Shown: positions 1-8,197, numbered from the stretch's first letter. The stretch: DNA of 64,000 nucleotides from Lysinibacillus cavernae (GCF_009724685.1 NZ_WMEF01000004.1:124001-188000); one strand, 5' to 3'. The notes: generated from the sequence alone by a model not told the origin. Translations and numbers: made by a program.

Positions 1-42
1 ACTTTTGAAAATTGGACTCGGGCTTTCGTATATATCTTCGAA

Positions 43-72
43 TGAATAGTTTTTTTATGTGTGGAGAAACTT
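43..72 (+). promoter_or_regulatory. possible forespore (SigF/SigG-type) promoter
   Basis: TGAATA at 43-48 and GGAGAAACTT at 63-72 are separated by 14 bases. The downstream box resembles the SigF/SigG -10 pattern (GG-purine-rich-ACT). It lies just ahead of a spoVA cassette, which is forespore-transcribed in Bacillus. The match is only by eye and the -35 is weak. Confidence 0.35.
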
Positions 73-93
73 TAAAGAAAAGGAGGGTAAAAC

Positions 94-498
94 TTGAGGC
101 TATTAGGAATGATGTTACCTCTCTTAGTCGTTTTATCGCTGTTAAATGGTTGTGCTGAAAAAGAAAAATTTATTGTCTATGGTTCGCCGCAGAATGAGAG
201 TGAAGTCGAAGCCCTTATAAACGAAGAAGACTATGTTGATCGTTCAACGGTTATCCAGTATGACGGTAGTATGCTTGTTGCAGTACAAATTAAACCATGG
301 GAAAAGTGGAAAAAGACTAAATTAGAGAAAAAGTTGCAAAAGAAATTTGAAGAGAAATATCCAAACAAAGATGTATTTGTCTCAGCTGATTATAAAATTT
401 TTTACGAAGCCAATAAAATAAAAAAGGATCAGATTGAAGATAATAAATTAAGCGATAAAATTACAGAACTAATAGAGCTTGCAAAGGAGGAGACATAA
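94..498 (+). CDS. sporulation lipoprotein, YhcN/YlaJ type
   Basis: A 134-residue predicted lipoprotein. The TTG start follows a strong ribosome site (AGGAGGG at 81-87). A hydrophobic signal segment ends in a lipobox (LLNGC, Cys20). The mature part is Lys/Glu-rich and short, as in YhcN/YlaJ spore lipoproteins, which often sit beside mobile-type spoVA cassettes. The stop codon abuts the start of spoVAC, so the two are probably co-transcribed in the forespore. The family assignment rests on size, lipobox and context more than on diagnostic motifs. Its biochemical role is unknown; YhcN-like proteins are linked to germination and the spore inner membrane. Confidence 0.6.
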   Translation: MRLLGMMLPLLVVLSLLNGCAEKEKFIVYGSPQNESEVEALINEEDYVDRSTVIQYDGSMLVAVQIKPWEKWKKTKLEKKLQKKFEEKYPNKDVFVSADYKIFYEANKIKKDQIEDNKLSDKITELIELAKEET

Positions 499-954
499 AT
501 GGAAAAAGAGCAATATCAACAGTTAGAGCAAAATGTTACACCAAAGCCGCCTTATTTAAAGAATGTAGCAAAGGCATTTTTGGTCGGCGGTCTTATTTGT
601 GCAATTGGCCAAGCTGTGTCCCTTTTTTATATTATTTTCTTCAATTTTACAGAAGCAACAGCAGGAAATCCAACTGTTGCAACGATGGTATTCTTCGCCA
701 TGATTTTAACGGGTCTTGGTCTATATAAAAAAATTGGCCAATTTGCTGGGGCAGGATCGGCCGTACCAGTAACAGGCTTTGGAAATGCTGTTATTTCAGC
801 AGCTATCGAACATCGATCAGAAGGGCTCGTACTGGGAGTCGGCGGAAATTTATTTAAATTAGCAGGGTCCGTTGTATTATTTGGGGTAGTGTCAGCATTT
901 TTCGTAGCCCTTTTTAAATATATCCTCGTGACGATAGGAGTGGTTTCATGGTAA
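499..954 (+). CDS. spoVAC: stage V sporulation protein AC
   Basis: SpoVAC is an inner-membrane part of the SpoVA channel, which moves dipicolinic acid (DPA) into the forespore and releases it during germination. The 151-residue protein has the family length. It shows several membrane spans and the conserved stretch GLGLYKKIGQFAGAGS followed by VPVTGFGNAV. The same kind of motif ([16 protein letters not shown]) recurs in the SpoVAEb protein downstream, reflecting the shared SpoVAC/SpoVAE fold. The gene starts directly after the preceding lipoprotein stop and overlaps spoVAD by 7 bases, which indicates translational coupling. Confidence 0.95.
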   Translation: MEKEQYQQLEQNVTPKPPYLKNVAKAFLVGGLICAIGQAVSLFYIIFFNFTEATAGNPTVATMVFFAMILTGLGLYKKIGQFAGAGSAVPVTGFGNAVISAAIEHRSEGLVLGVGGNLFKLAGSVVLFGVVSAFFVALFKYILVTIGVVSW

Positions 955-1943
955 TTATTTTTCAATCGAAGCCATCTCTTCTTGCTGGTGGAGTTGTAGC
1001 AGGACCTTTGGAGAATCGAAGTATTTTTAGTCAGTACTTTGACTCTGTGTATGATGATGAACGCTGGCAAATGAAAACAAATGAACAAGGTCATCGTAAA
1101 ATGATTGAAGAAGCATGTGAATTTGCTATGAAAAAAATCGGCGTACAAAACGGAGATATTGATTTTATGATGGGTGGGGATTTGGTCAATCAAATGACAC
1201 CGACCAATTTTGCAGCTAGAGATTTAGAAATCCCTTTTATTGGATTATTTTCGGCATGTGCAACATCTATGTCTTCAGTCATTGTGGCATGCCTGCTAAC
1301 GGAGCTAGGTGCCGCTAATTTTTCATTAGCTGGTGCATCTAGTCAGCATAATGCGATTGAACGTCAATTTCGCTACCCCATCAACTATGGGGCTCAAAAG
1401 CCACAAACTGCTCAATGGACTGTAACGGCTGCTGGGTATGCACTAATTGGTAAGCATCGTGAGGAGTTTCCTTCTATAGAAGCGGCAACGATTGGGAAAT
1501 CAGTAGACTATGGTATGGATGATCCCTTCCATATGGGCGCTGCAATGGCACCAGCGGCCTTTCAAACAATTCAATCTCACCTACAGCAGAGAAACCAAAA
1601 AATATATCATTACGATTTAATTTTAACGGGTGATTTAGGGCAGCTTGGTTTAAAGCTACTGAAAGGAATGCTTGTTGAAAATGGTGTGAAGAATGAAGAG
1701 CTAACCTTGATACGTGATGCAGGTGCCGAGTTTTATGGACAGGATGAAGCATTCCAATCAGGGGCAAGTGGAGCAGGCTGTTCGGCAGCTGTTTTTTTTA
1801 GTTATGTACTTCAACAAATGCGCGCAGGGAGCTATAAACGGGTATTACTTGTGGCGACAGGGGCATTATTATCTCCACTGTCGTATCAGCAAGGGGAGAC
1901 AATTCCATGTACGGCACATGCGATAGAAATTACAATGAAATGA
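948..1943 (+). CDS. spoVAD: stage V sporulation protein AD
   Basis: SpoVAD is the DPA-binding member of the SpoVA complex and has a thiolase-like fold. The 331-residue protein has the usual length (about 335-340). It carries thiolase-fold motifs such as [10 protein letters not shown] near residue 103 and the Gly/Ala-rich [10 protein letters not shown] stretch near the C-terminus. The ATG at 948 has GGAG at 937-940 and overlaps spoVAC. A minus-strand reading frame over the 5' part (627-1193) is a shadow. Confidence 0.96.
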   Translation: MVIIFQSKPSLLAGGVVAGPLENRSIFSQYFDSVYDDERWQMKTNEQGHRKMIEEACEFAMKKIGVQNGDIDFMMGGDLVNQMTPTNFAARDLEIPFIGLFSACATSMSSVIVACLLTELGAANFSLAGASSQHNAIERQFRYPINYGAQKPQTAQWTVTAAGYALIGKHREEFPSIEAATIGKSVDYGMDDPFHMGAAMAPAAFQTIQSHLQQRNQKIYHYDLILTGDLGQLGLKLLKGMLVENGVKNEELTLIRDAGAEFYGQDEAFQSGASGAGCSAAVFFSYVLQQMRAGSYKRVLLVATGALLSPLSYQQGETIPCTAHAIEITMK

Positions 1944-1953
1944 GGCAAAAACT

Positions 1954-2319
1954 ATGGTTATGACATTTGTATTTGCATTTATTGTCGGTGGTATTATATG
2001 CGTCATAGGCCAATTATTAATGGATATAGGTAATTTAACACCAGGGCATACTCTAAGCACGTTAGTTGTCCTTGGTGCCATATTGGATGGTATGGGCTTA
2101 TATGAGCCGCTGATCAATTTTGCTGGCGCAGGTGCAACAGTGCCTATCACATCCTTCGGCAATTCATTAACACATGGAGCAATGGCGGAAGCAGAAAAAC
2201 ATGGACTTGTTGGTGTGTTAACAGGAATGTTTGAAGTAACAAGCTCAGGCATAAGTGCTGCTATTATCTTTGGCTTTATTGGTGCATTAATTTTTAAACC
2301 AAAAGGAAATATAGACTAG
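1954..2319 (+). CDS. spoVAE: stage V sporulation protein AE (SpoVAEb type)
   Basis: A 121-residue membrane protein of the SpoVA channel. It has three to four hydrophobic segments and the family signature [16 protein letters not shown] followed by [10 protein letters not shown]. The start at 1954 has GAGG at 1942-1945, 10 bases after spoVAD. The order C-D-Eb is the minimal mobile-type spoVA arrangement. No spoVAA, AB, AEa or AF lies downstream, and whatever is upstream is outside the window. Confidence 0.93.
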   Translation: MVMTFVFAFIVGGIICVIGQLLMDIGNLTPGHTLSTLVVLGAILDGMGLYEPLINFAGAGATVPITSFGNSLTHGAMAEAEKHGLVGVLTGMFEVTSSGISAAIIFGFIGALIFKPKGNID

Positions 2320-2326
2320 ACGAATA

Positions 2327-2377
2327 CCCCTCCCATTTCTACAACCTAAACATATTATAGGTTGTAGAAGGGAGGGG
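2327..2377 (+). promoter_or_regulatory. long hairpin covering the yjcZ ribosome site
   Basis: CCCCTCCC (2327-2334) pairs with GGGAGGGG (2370-2377), and TCTACAACCT (2338-2347) pairs with AGGTTGTAGA (2359-2368). This gives an almost perfect 18-bp stem with an 11-base loop. The 3' arm is the Shine-Dalgarno of the small gene that starts at 2385. It may terminate spoVA transcription, or mask the ribosome site in read-through RNA. Confidence 0.65.
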
Positions 2378-2384
2378 TGCTTTT

Positions 2385-2555
2385 ATGGGCTATCAAGGCT
2401 GGTGCTCACAACCGTATGGAAATAATGTTGGTGGGTGGAACAATAGCTATTGCGGAGGTTACTCTGGAGGTAACAGCTATGGTTATGGTTCTACATTTGT
2501 TCTAATTGTTGTCCTATTCATTCTATTAATTATTGTAGGCGCTACTTTCATCTAA
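2385..2555 (+). CDS. yjcZ: YjcZ-family small sporulation membrane peptide
   Basis: A 56-residue peptide. The N-terminal half is rich in Gly, Tyr, Asn and Cys (starts [12 protein letters not shown]). The C-terminal half is a single hydrophobic segment ([17 protein letters not shown]) ending in FI, the hallmark of YjcZ/SpoVM-like sporulation peptides. The ribosome site GGGAGGGG lies at 2370-2377. In B. subtilis yjcZ is next to spoVIF, and the same pairing is seen here. Function is unknown; expression in the mother cell or spore coat is expected from the family. Confidence 0.85.
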   Translation: MGYQGWCSQPYGNNVGGWNNSYCGGYSGGNSYGYGSTFVLIVVLFILLIIVGATFI

Positions 2556-2684
2556 TTTGAAGAACATAATAAGGCTTTAGCTTTTATTTAGGAAAATCTA
2601 AATAAAGTTAAGGCCTCCACCATTTACGAAATGTTTCGTGCAAGACGCAAGATCATATTGAGTTTTAATGATAGGAGGGAAAAC

Positions 2685-2933
2685 ATGCATCGCTCGTTTT
2701 TTAATTCAATTGAGCAAAAAACAGGTGTATCGATGGATGAAATCTTCGCATTAGCCAATGCCATTCAACATGCGGATTTTACCAGTGAAAAGCAAGTAAG
2801 AAAAATTGTACGACGTGTTGCTAAAATATCTAACAGATCCATTACACAAGAGTTGGAAGATAAGTTAGTACAATCTATTATTCAAGATGGTGGATCACTA
2901 GATTTCGATAAAATCACTAGAATGATGAAGTAG
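2685..2933 (+). CDS. spoVIF: stage VI sporulation protein F
   Basis: SpoVIF (YjcC) is a mother-cell protein needed for correct spore coat assembly and for GerE-dependent late gene expression. The ORF can be extended upstream, but the ATG at 2685 (MHRSFFNSIEQKTG) has a clear AGGAGGG at 2673-2679 and gives 82 residues, the family length. The small helical protein has the typical motif MDEIFALANAIQ and a C-terminal DFDKITRMM. Its position beside yjcZ and yjcF-yjcG-yjcH matches B. subtilis gene order. Confidence 0.88.
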   Translation: MHRSFFNSIEQKTGVSMDEIFALANAIQHADFTSEKQVRKIVRRVAKISNRSITQELEDKLVQSIIQDGGSLDFDKITRMMK

Positions 2934-3018
2934 CGCATGGCCTATCTACTTGGCAAAGCAGCTTGTTACGATAGAGTAGATAAATGGTGGCAAGCGAATT
3001 CGTCTCTTAATAAAAAAG

Positions 3019-3063
3019 GGTGTTACGATATATGCAAAAAGCGCATGTCGTAACACCATTTTA
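3019..3063. terminator. bidirectional terminator spoVIF / yjcF
   Basis: GGTGTTACGA (3019-3028) and TCGTAACACC (3048-3057) form a 10-bp stem. It has an A-run before it and T-rich sequence after it, between two convergent genes. Confidence 0.8.
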
Positions 3064-3492
3064 TTAAATCAATTTCTCCATAGCACGATGTGGGATACCT
3101 GCATCCATAAATTCTGGAGAGGTTACCATATAGCCTAGCTTTTCGTAGAAGGGTATAGCATAGCTTTGTGCATGAAGTTTTAATGTTTTCTTATTTACAG
3201 AAATGGCATACTTCTCCATCTCCTTCATGATTAAAGCTCCTAATTTTTTGCCGCGTTGAGATTGTAAAATGCAAACACGTTCAATTTTAGCTGTCTTGTT
3301 GTCTATACTACGTAAACGTGCTGCTCCTACAGGCTCATCGTTATTATACATAATGAAATGTGTTGCAGTTGCATCCTCTGCATCACATTCTAGATGAAGT
3401 GGAACACCTTGTTCTTCAACAAATACCTTTTTACGAATAGCGAAGACATCATCGTGTTCTTGCTTTGTATCAACAACCTTAACGTTATGCAA
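3064..3492 (-). CDS. yjcF: GNAT acetyltransferase YjcF
   Basis: A 142-residue Gcn5-related N-acetyltransferase. The N-terminal motif IRKKVFVEEQGVP is typical of the YjcF/ElaA subgroup. The acetyl-CoA loop is QSQRGKKLGALIM (residues about 77-89), and the C-terminal FYEKLGYMV is conserved. The natural substrate is not known. It starts 4 bases after yjcG ends on the minus strand, in the B. subtilis order yjcH-yjcG-yjcF, so an operon is likely. Confidence 0.9.
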   Translation of the reverse strand: MHNVKVVDTKQEHDDVFAIRKKVFVEEQGVPLHLECDAEDATATHFIMYNNDEPVGAARLRSIDNKTAKIERVCILQSQRGKKLGALIMKEMEKYAISVNKKTLKLHAQSYAIPFYEKLGYMVTSPEFMDAGIPHRAMEKLI

Positions 3493-3495
3493 TAA

Positions 3496-4011
3496 TCATT
3501 CAGCTCCAGACAAACGGAATGTTTCGTATGTTGTCCATGAGCCATCTTCTAATTGATATAAAAGATGAATGCGATCAATTGTATCTTTTTCATCAACGCC
3601 AGTCATTCGCAATTGTCCAAAGATGTCGTCGTGTTCAGAGTCTGACATTTTTTGAGCAATTGTAATATGTGGAACAAATACATGTTTCATTTCCCCATTA
3701 GGCATTTTTTCTTGCAGTTCATGTTGGAATGCTGCTAATTGTTCAGTTGGTTCAATGCGGAAGTAAATCGCATTTGTTGTAGGGAAAAACGAACTTATGC
3801 GAGATGCATGAATGTTTAAAGGTGCATATTTAGCAGCAAGTTCATCTAATTGCTTGACGATGGTTTGAATCTCTTCTTCAGACGCATCGAAGCTGTCCTT
3901 TAACGTCATATGCGGTGTAATCTTTGCATAATGAGGGTCGTATCGTTTGCGATAAGTGTTCGCTAAATCTTGCAATTTTTTTGATGGAAATGCCACAATA
4001 CCGTACTTCAT
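3496..4011 (-). CDS. yjcG: 2H phosphoesterase superfamily protein YjcG
   Basis: A 171-residue member of the 2'-5' RNA ligase-like (2H phosphoesterase) family. The two catalytic HxT motifs are visible: HMT at residues 34-36 and HIT at 115-117. The true RNA substrate is unknown. The ATG at 4011 has GGGAGGT about 6 bases upstream on the minus strand. It is the middle gene of the yjcHGF group. Confidence 0.92.
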   Translation of the reverse strand: MKYGIVAFPSKKLQDLANTYRKRYDPHYAKITPHMTLKDSFDASEEEIQTIVKQLDELAAKYAPLNIHASRISSFFPTTNAIYFRIEPTEQLAAFQHELQEKMPNGEMKHVFVPHITIAQKMSDSEHDDIFGQLRMTGVDEKDTIDRIHLLYQLEDGSWTTYETFRLSGAE

Positions 4012-4094
4012 AGTCCATTACCTCCCGAAAATAAACAATTTTTCTATTTAAGTATACCAGAAATTTCACTTTTCGTAATTTGAATAACCCAATA

Positions 4095-4814
4095 TTAATT
4101 GAAATTTTCAATCAATGCACGTCGAAGGTCTGGTTTCCAATATTTCCATGTATGATTGCCATCAAACTCGTCATAAAATGTAGTAAACCCTTTACTAATC
4201 ATCATTTGATGTAATTGACGATTAGGTGTTAAAAAGTCTTTTATGGTTTTATCCATTGTAACAACCTGGTCTTCGCCTTTACCTACTATATGATAAATAG
4301 AAATAGACCCAGGATCTTTAAAATTTTCAACGGCCTTTAAAACATCATCATCCACGTATGGCGATTGTAGAATGACTTTGCCAAAGATGCTTGGGTACTT
4401 TAATGCAGCCATTAATGAAGCAGTAGCAGCCATAGAATCACCAATTACTCCGCGGCTCATACCCATTTGGTAAGTGGCATATTCACTATCTAAATAGGGT
4501 ACTAGCTCATGTGCTAAAAAGCGAAGATAGGCTTCATGTTGCTCACCACTTGGAATATATTTATGACGTCGATCTTTAATATCTTTGTAAGGAACAAATG
4601 CAATAATTAAATTTTCGATTTCATAGTCATCAATCAGTTCATCAGCTAGCTTTGTAATACCGCCAATTTGGAAATAATCTTTACCGTCTGATGCGATTAA
4701 AATGTTGTATTTATATAGTGGAGAATAATTTGCAGGAACATAAATATAGAGCTGTAATTCTTCCTGTAATGATTCACTATAGAATGTTAAATCCTGTACT
4801 GTTCCCTTATCCAA
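4095..4814 (-). CDS. yjcH: esterase-type alpha/beta hydrolase YjcH
   Basis: A 239-residue putative esterase of the esterase-D / enterochelin-esterase-like group. The nucleophile elbow GDSMAA (Ser about 127) is followed by the family stretch ALKYPSIFGKVILQSP. An Asp/Glu-containing segment (GKGEDQVV) and a C-terminal His (GNHTWKYW) complete a plausible triad. No signal peptide is seen, so it is probably cytosolic. The frame is open to 4844 (another TTG), but the TTG at 4814 has GAAGGAG 8 bases upstream and is preferred. First gene of yjcHGF. The substrate is unknown. Confidence 0.85.
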   Translation of the reverse strand: MDKGTVQDLTFYSESLQEELQLYIYVPANYSPLYKYNILIASDGKDYFQIGGITKLADELIDDYEIENLIIAFVPYKDIKDRRHKYIPSGEQHEAYLRFLAHELVPYLDSEYATYQMGMSRGVIGDSMAATASLMAALKYPSIFGKVILQSPYVDDDVLKAVENFKDPGSISIYHIVGKGEDQVVTMDKTIKDFLTPNRQLHQMMISKGFTTFYDEFDGNHTWKYWKPDLRRALIENFN

Positions 4815-4926
4815 TGATGACACTCCTTCTTGTGTTTGTGACAAAATTGTACCATATTACTTAAGTAAAGGTATAATAGGTTGGGCTAGCACTATACTAG
4901 CAATAAAATCGAAATGAGGGTTAATT

Positions 4927-5508
4927 ATGCATAATAAAAGTATTCGTGTGCACTCTGACGAAGTAGCGAAGGCAGCACAAGCCGCGTTAAATCGTAGAGG
5001 TGTAGCGATAGAGGATATCGCGCAAATTGTTTACGAAATGCAAAAAACCTATAATGAAGGTTTAACACTGGAACATTGTGTTCATTCAGTTGAGCGTGTA
5101 TTACGTAAGAGAGAAGTGCAACATGCATTATTAGTAGGCATAGAATTAGATGAACTAGCAGAGAAGAAGTTATTATCTTCTCCATTACAGCAAATTATAG
5201 AATCGGATGAAGGTTTATTTGGTGTAGATGAAACAATTGCACTAGGATCCGTTTTTACATATGGCAGCATTGCTGTTACCACTTTTGGTCATTTAGACAA
5301 GCAAAAAATAGGTATTATCAAAAAACTCGACACAGAACCTGGACATCATGTCAACACGTTCTTAGATGATTTAGTTGGCAGTATAGCAGCTTCAGCGGCT
5401 TCACGTATTGCTCACCGTATGCGTGATCTAGAAGAAGAAGGCGAAACATTTGCTGATATCGAACCCGAAGAGCTAGGGCCAAAACCAAAATCGCATAATG
5501 AAATTTAA
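4927..5508 (+). CDS. PgpA-like (YutG family) phosphatidylglycerophosphatase-related protein
   Basis: A 193-residue protein of the PgpA family as found in Bacillus YutG. Recognisable stretches are RRGVAIEDIAQIVYEMQ, VLRKREVQHALLVGI, LAEKK and DEGLFGVDE. PgpA enzymes dephosphorylate phosphatidylglycerophosphate, but the YutG group is shorter in membrane spans and its activity is not established. The C-terminus adds an acidic tail (EEEGETFADIEPEELG). It is transcribed alone and divergently from yjcH. Confidence 0.8.
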   Translation: MHNKSIRVHSDEVAKAAQAALNRRGVAIEDIAQIVYEMQKTYNEGLTLEHCVHSVERVLRKREVQHALLVGIELDELAEKKLLSSPLQQIIESDEGLFGVDETIALGSVFTYGSIAVTTFGHLDKQKIGIIKKLDTEPGHHVNTFLDDLVGSIAASAASRIAHRMRDLEEEGETFADIEPEELGPKPKSHNEI

Positions 5509-5532
5509 TATGAGTTTCTACTATATTAAAAT

Positions 5533-5555
5533 GAGCCTTCTCAAATGATGAGAAG
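5533..5555. repeat. 23-bp direct repeat, copy 1
   Basis: The 23 bases beginning GAGCCTTCTCAAATGATGAG occur again at 6329-6351. There they form a full palindrome (to 6355). The two copies flank the transposase relic. Confidence 0.8.
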
Positions 5556-5569
5556 TCTCACAGACTGTC

Positions 5570-5616
5570 GACAAAAGGAATCGAGAAGTGCACACTCGAT
5601 TCCTTTTGTCTTTTTT
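5570..5616 (+). terminator. intrinsic terminator
   Basis: A 16-bp perfect stem (GACAAAAGGAATCGAG at 5570-5585 with its complement at 5595-5610) is followed by TTTTTT. It is downstream of the pgpA-like gene. Confidence 0.85.
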
Positions 5617-5689
5617 CTTCTATGAATATGTTTAAAAATGGTGATTTTCTACCCGTTTAAACATACTCCTCAAGCATAAGAACTCTTTT

Positions 5690-6135
5690 AAGCTGGCTGC
5701 CATGTCCAAGTAGCCAGTTTCTTTAAATTCATGGCAGCAAAAGTAAGCATCGCCTGCATGCAGGAGTCATTGATGTATAATTTCATTTAATATACGATAG
5801 AAAATCTGTTCAAACACATCCGTGTCTTGAAAGCGGCGAACATAATTTTTACTGAAGGTAGAGAAATGCGGAACTTCTGTATGGAAACCAAATCCTAAAA
5901 ACCTGCGATAGGATATTCGTTTCGATTTCTTTGATGGTTTGACGCATGGAGCGAATGTCAAAGACATATTGAATAAACGTCATTTTAAAGAGAACGACAG
6001 GTTGTCTATTAATGGATAGATAAAAGAAAAATCAATAGCAGCCTTTAGTTTTCGTACTAAAAGATCTTCAGGTACCTATTGTTCAATCGTTAACATTGTT
6101 CACGTTCATTGATTTGATTTTTCATGGTTGATCAC
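5690..6135 (-). pseudogene. decayed IS1182-family transposase
   Basis: Reading the minus strand from about 6130 gives broken segments of an IS1182/DUF772 transposase. First comes a stretch equivalent to EDLLVRKLKAAIDFSFIYP, then MTFIQYVFDIRSMRQTIKEI. The best preserved part is FLGFGFHTEVPHFSTFSKNY with VRRFQDTDVFEQIF (open from 5967 to 5767). A distant C-terminal end follows (MLTFAAMNLKKLATWTW at about 5745-5695). The catalytic middle is missing and several frames are used, so it is a dead relic with an internal deletion. No terminal inverted repeats were identified. Confidence 0.75.
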
Positions 6136-6189
6136 CTCGAAAGTTTACTTTTTATCACATATGAATAAGGAGTTCTTTATGTAGAAGTT

Positions 6190-6262
6190 GATTGGAACGA
6201 AGGGCGGCGACTCCGCCCGCGGAAAGCGTCCGCCCGTAGTGGAAATCAACGGCTTTCCTTTA
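6190..6262. repeat. GC-rich intergenic repeat
   Basis: A markedly GC-rich stretch (GGGCGGCGACTCCGCCCGCG and onward to GGAAATCAACGGC) sits in an otherwise AT-rich chromosome beside the transposase relic. It resembles repeated extragenic elements found near IS1182-type elements in Bacillaceae. That parallel is from memory. Confidence 0.5.
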
Positions 6263-6275
6263 TTTCATTGTAAAA

Positions 6276-6326
6276 GTAAAAAGACTGTAGGCAAACTCTC
6301 AAGTTTTTTGAGTTTGTCTACAGTCT
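6276..6326 (-). terminator. terminator of the oppA-like gene
   Basis: AGACTGTAGGCAAACTC (6282-6298) pairs with GAGTTTGTCTACAGTCT (6310-6326). On the minus strand the stem is followed by TTTTTA. Confidence 0.8.
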
Positions 6327-6328
6327 GC

Positions 6329-6355
6329 GAGCCTTCTCAAATGATGAGAAGGCTC
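6329..6355. repeat. palindrome / 23-bp repeat, copy 2
   Basis: GAGCCTTCTC (6329-6338) and GAGAAGGCTC (6346-6355) form a 10-bp stem with a 7-base loop. The first 23 bases repeat at 5533. Confidence 0.75.
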
Positions 6356-6388
6356 AAATTAGTATAGGCTATTTTTTATTTATATTTA

Positions 6389-8197
6389 CTATTTCTCATT
6401 ATACGCTTTTACAAATTCTTTTACTTTGTCGCTATTTGCCTCAAGTTTTAAACCAGTATCGATTAATGGAGATACTGTGGATACAGCTGGTTTTTTATTG
6501 CCTTGGTAATAGCTAATGAATTCGTCTTGATTAATGGAGTATAGAATCGCTTTACGTAAATCTGCTGATTCAGAAACTGCACGTCCAGACGTATTCATTT
6601 GTAAGTAAGAAACAGCATTGCTATCTGCAGTATTTAATGTTAATTTAGCGTCTGATTTAACAATATCAAGTTTTGTTTCTGGTACTGTTTGAAGAACATG
6701 AATTTCACCATTACGTAATGCTGATAATGCACTATCAACATCAGAGATGAAACGAACATTGATTTTAGCGATTTTTGGTTCATATTCGCTACCAGCACGG
6801 TAAGCAGGGTTTTTCACAAATTGTGCTTCATAATCGTTTTTCTTCACTAAAATATAAGGTCCGCTTGCGTATAGTTGGTTGTTGAATGTTGCTGAACCTT
6901 CTGTTATTGTAGCTTGATCACCGTAGGCAATGTCTTTATCAGGATCATAGCTAGCCACATCATACGTATTAATGCTTGTTACTTGTTTTTCAGACACGAT
7001 ACCACCAGATTGGTGTGCTAAATAATTTAACACTTGTGGGAATGGTGTTGGTGTTGTAATTTTGACAACTTGGAATGCACCTGCCGCATTATTAACAGCG
7101 CCTTTTTCCTTTGCTAACTGAGCAACCGAAGCAGGTAGGTTTTGTGATAATGCATCTAGAACTGATTGATCAGAGCCAGATACTTTTTTATTTTGTAATT
7201 CAGTTAAATCAGAAACGATTTCCACTGTTTCAATGTTTTCATGAATGCTATAAGTACGATGATCTGGTACTGAGTTAGCATCTTTTGCACGGTTTAATGA
7301 GAAGACCACATCTTCAGCTGACACTAATTCACCTGTATCGACTGCTGCACCGTCTTTCACAGCTGCAAAATGGATATCATCACGTAAAATGAAGTAATAT
7401 TCTTGATTGCCTTCAGCCATTACATGGTTATAAGATAATGAACCATCTGAAACAACTTCATCAGTGTCTGTTAAGTTAACCAATCGAACATACATATTGG
7501 TGTTTAATGTATTAATTGAACCATCATTCCCTTTAATTGGGTCAAGTGAAGTAAGGGAATTGATCGTTTGGTGTAAAATCAAAGGTTCAGTTGCGTTTTT
7601 AGCCGAATCATTAAATTCAATTTTTTCCCATACTTGTGCACGAGATTTTGGTAAAAGTACAGTTTTAGGATTTACTAATTCAGAGTAGATACCTTGATAC
7701 TTATTGGAAATATATAATGGAGCAATATAAGCTTGGTCGAATACTAATAATTGCTCTAAATCTTTATATTTAGCTGCTGCTTCATCAGCAGTTAATGTAC
7801 TTGCTTCATCAATCAACGCATCTAATTTTGAATCTGCAACAACACTGTAGTCACCGCCAGTTTTAAATAAACCACGAACTGCGTAATCAGGATTCCCTGT
7901 TACTGTCGTCCAGCTTGATAGAGCAAGATCATAATTACCCGCATCTTTTTGAGCAGAGAATGAACCGTAATCTGGTTGAATATTTAATTTCACATCAAAA
8001 CCATTTTTCACGAGTTGATCGCGTACAATATTCATATCTTCTTCAGAAGCTGACATTCCTAATAGTTCAATGGCAACCTTACCATTACTCTTGTCACCAT
8101 CTTTCGAATCTTTATTACCTTCTACATCCGTTTTTGTTTGTACACAGCCAGCTAAAGCTAAAACTGCGACGAATAAAAATACAAGAAATTTCTTCAT
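6389..8197 (-). CDS. circularly permuted family 5 solute-binding lipoprotein (OppA/DppA-like)
   Basis: A 602-residue extracytoplasmic binding lipoprotein for a peptide- or nickel-type ABC transporter. The ATG at 8197 has GGAGGT 4 bases upstream; a longer frame to 8209 lacks a better site. Lipobox LALAGC (Cys17). The mature N-terminal part (about residues 40-195) matches what is normally the C-terminal part of SBP_bac_5 proteins: NYDLALSSW, then KLDALIDEA, then KYKDLEQLL and IAPLYI. The normal N-terminal part follows: LTSLDPIKGNDGS, EYYFILRDDIHF, SAEDVVFSLNRA. The protein ends just after ADLRKAILYSINQDEF, where an ordinary family member would enter the region found here at the front. It is one uninterrupted frame. 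The permease genes lie immediately upstream. The ligand is unknown. Confidence 0.88.
   Translation of the reverse strand: MKKFLVFLFVAVLALAGCVQTKTDVEGNKDSKDGDKSNGKVAIELLGMSASEEDMNIVRDQLVKNGFDVKLNIQPDYGSFSAQKDAGNYDLALSSWTTVTGNPDYAVRGLFKTGGDYSVVADSKLDALIDEASTLTADEAAAKYKDLEQLLVFDQAYIAPLYISNKYQGIYSELVNPKTVLLPKSRAQVWEKIEFNDSAKNATEPLILHQTINSLTSLDPIKGNDGSINTLNTNMYVRLVNLTDTDEVVSDGSLSYNHVMAEGNQEYYFILRDDIHFAAVKDGAAVDTGELVSAEDVVFSLNRAKDANSVPDHRTYSIHENIETVEIVSDLTELQNKKVSGSDQSVLDALSQNLPASVAQLAKEKGAVNNAAGAFQVVKITTPTPFPQVLNYLAHQSGGIVSEKQVTSINTYDVASYDPDKDIAYGDQATITEGSATFNNQLYASGPYILVKKNDYEAQFVKNPAYRAGSEYEPKIAKINVRFISDVDSALSALRNGEIHVLQTVPETKLDIVKSDAKLTLNTADSNAVSYLQMNTSGRAVSESADLRKAILYSINQDEFISYYQGNKKPAVSTVSPLIDTGLKLEANSDKVKEFVKAYNEK

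Noticed and set aside
627..1193. 188-codon minus-strand frame over spoVAC/spoVAD
   Set aside because: Shadow of two certain genes, with no ribosome site.
3878..4111. 77-codon minus-strand frame overlapping yjcG and yjcH ends
   Set aside because: Out of frame with the conserved yjcG protein and spans the yjcG ribosome site.
5767..5967. Independent 66-residue gene
   Set aside because: It is the best preserved piece of a transposase relic, not a stand-alone protein.
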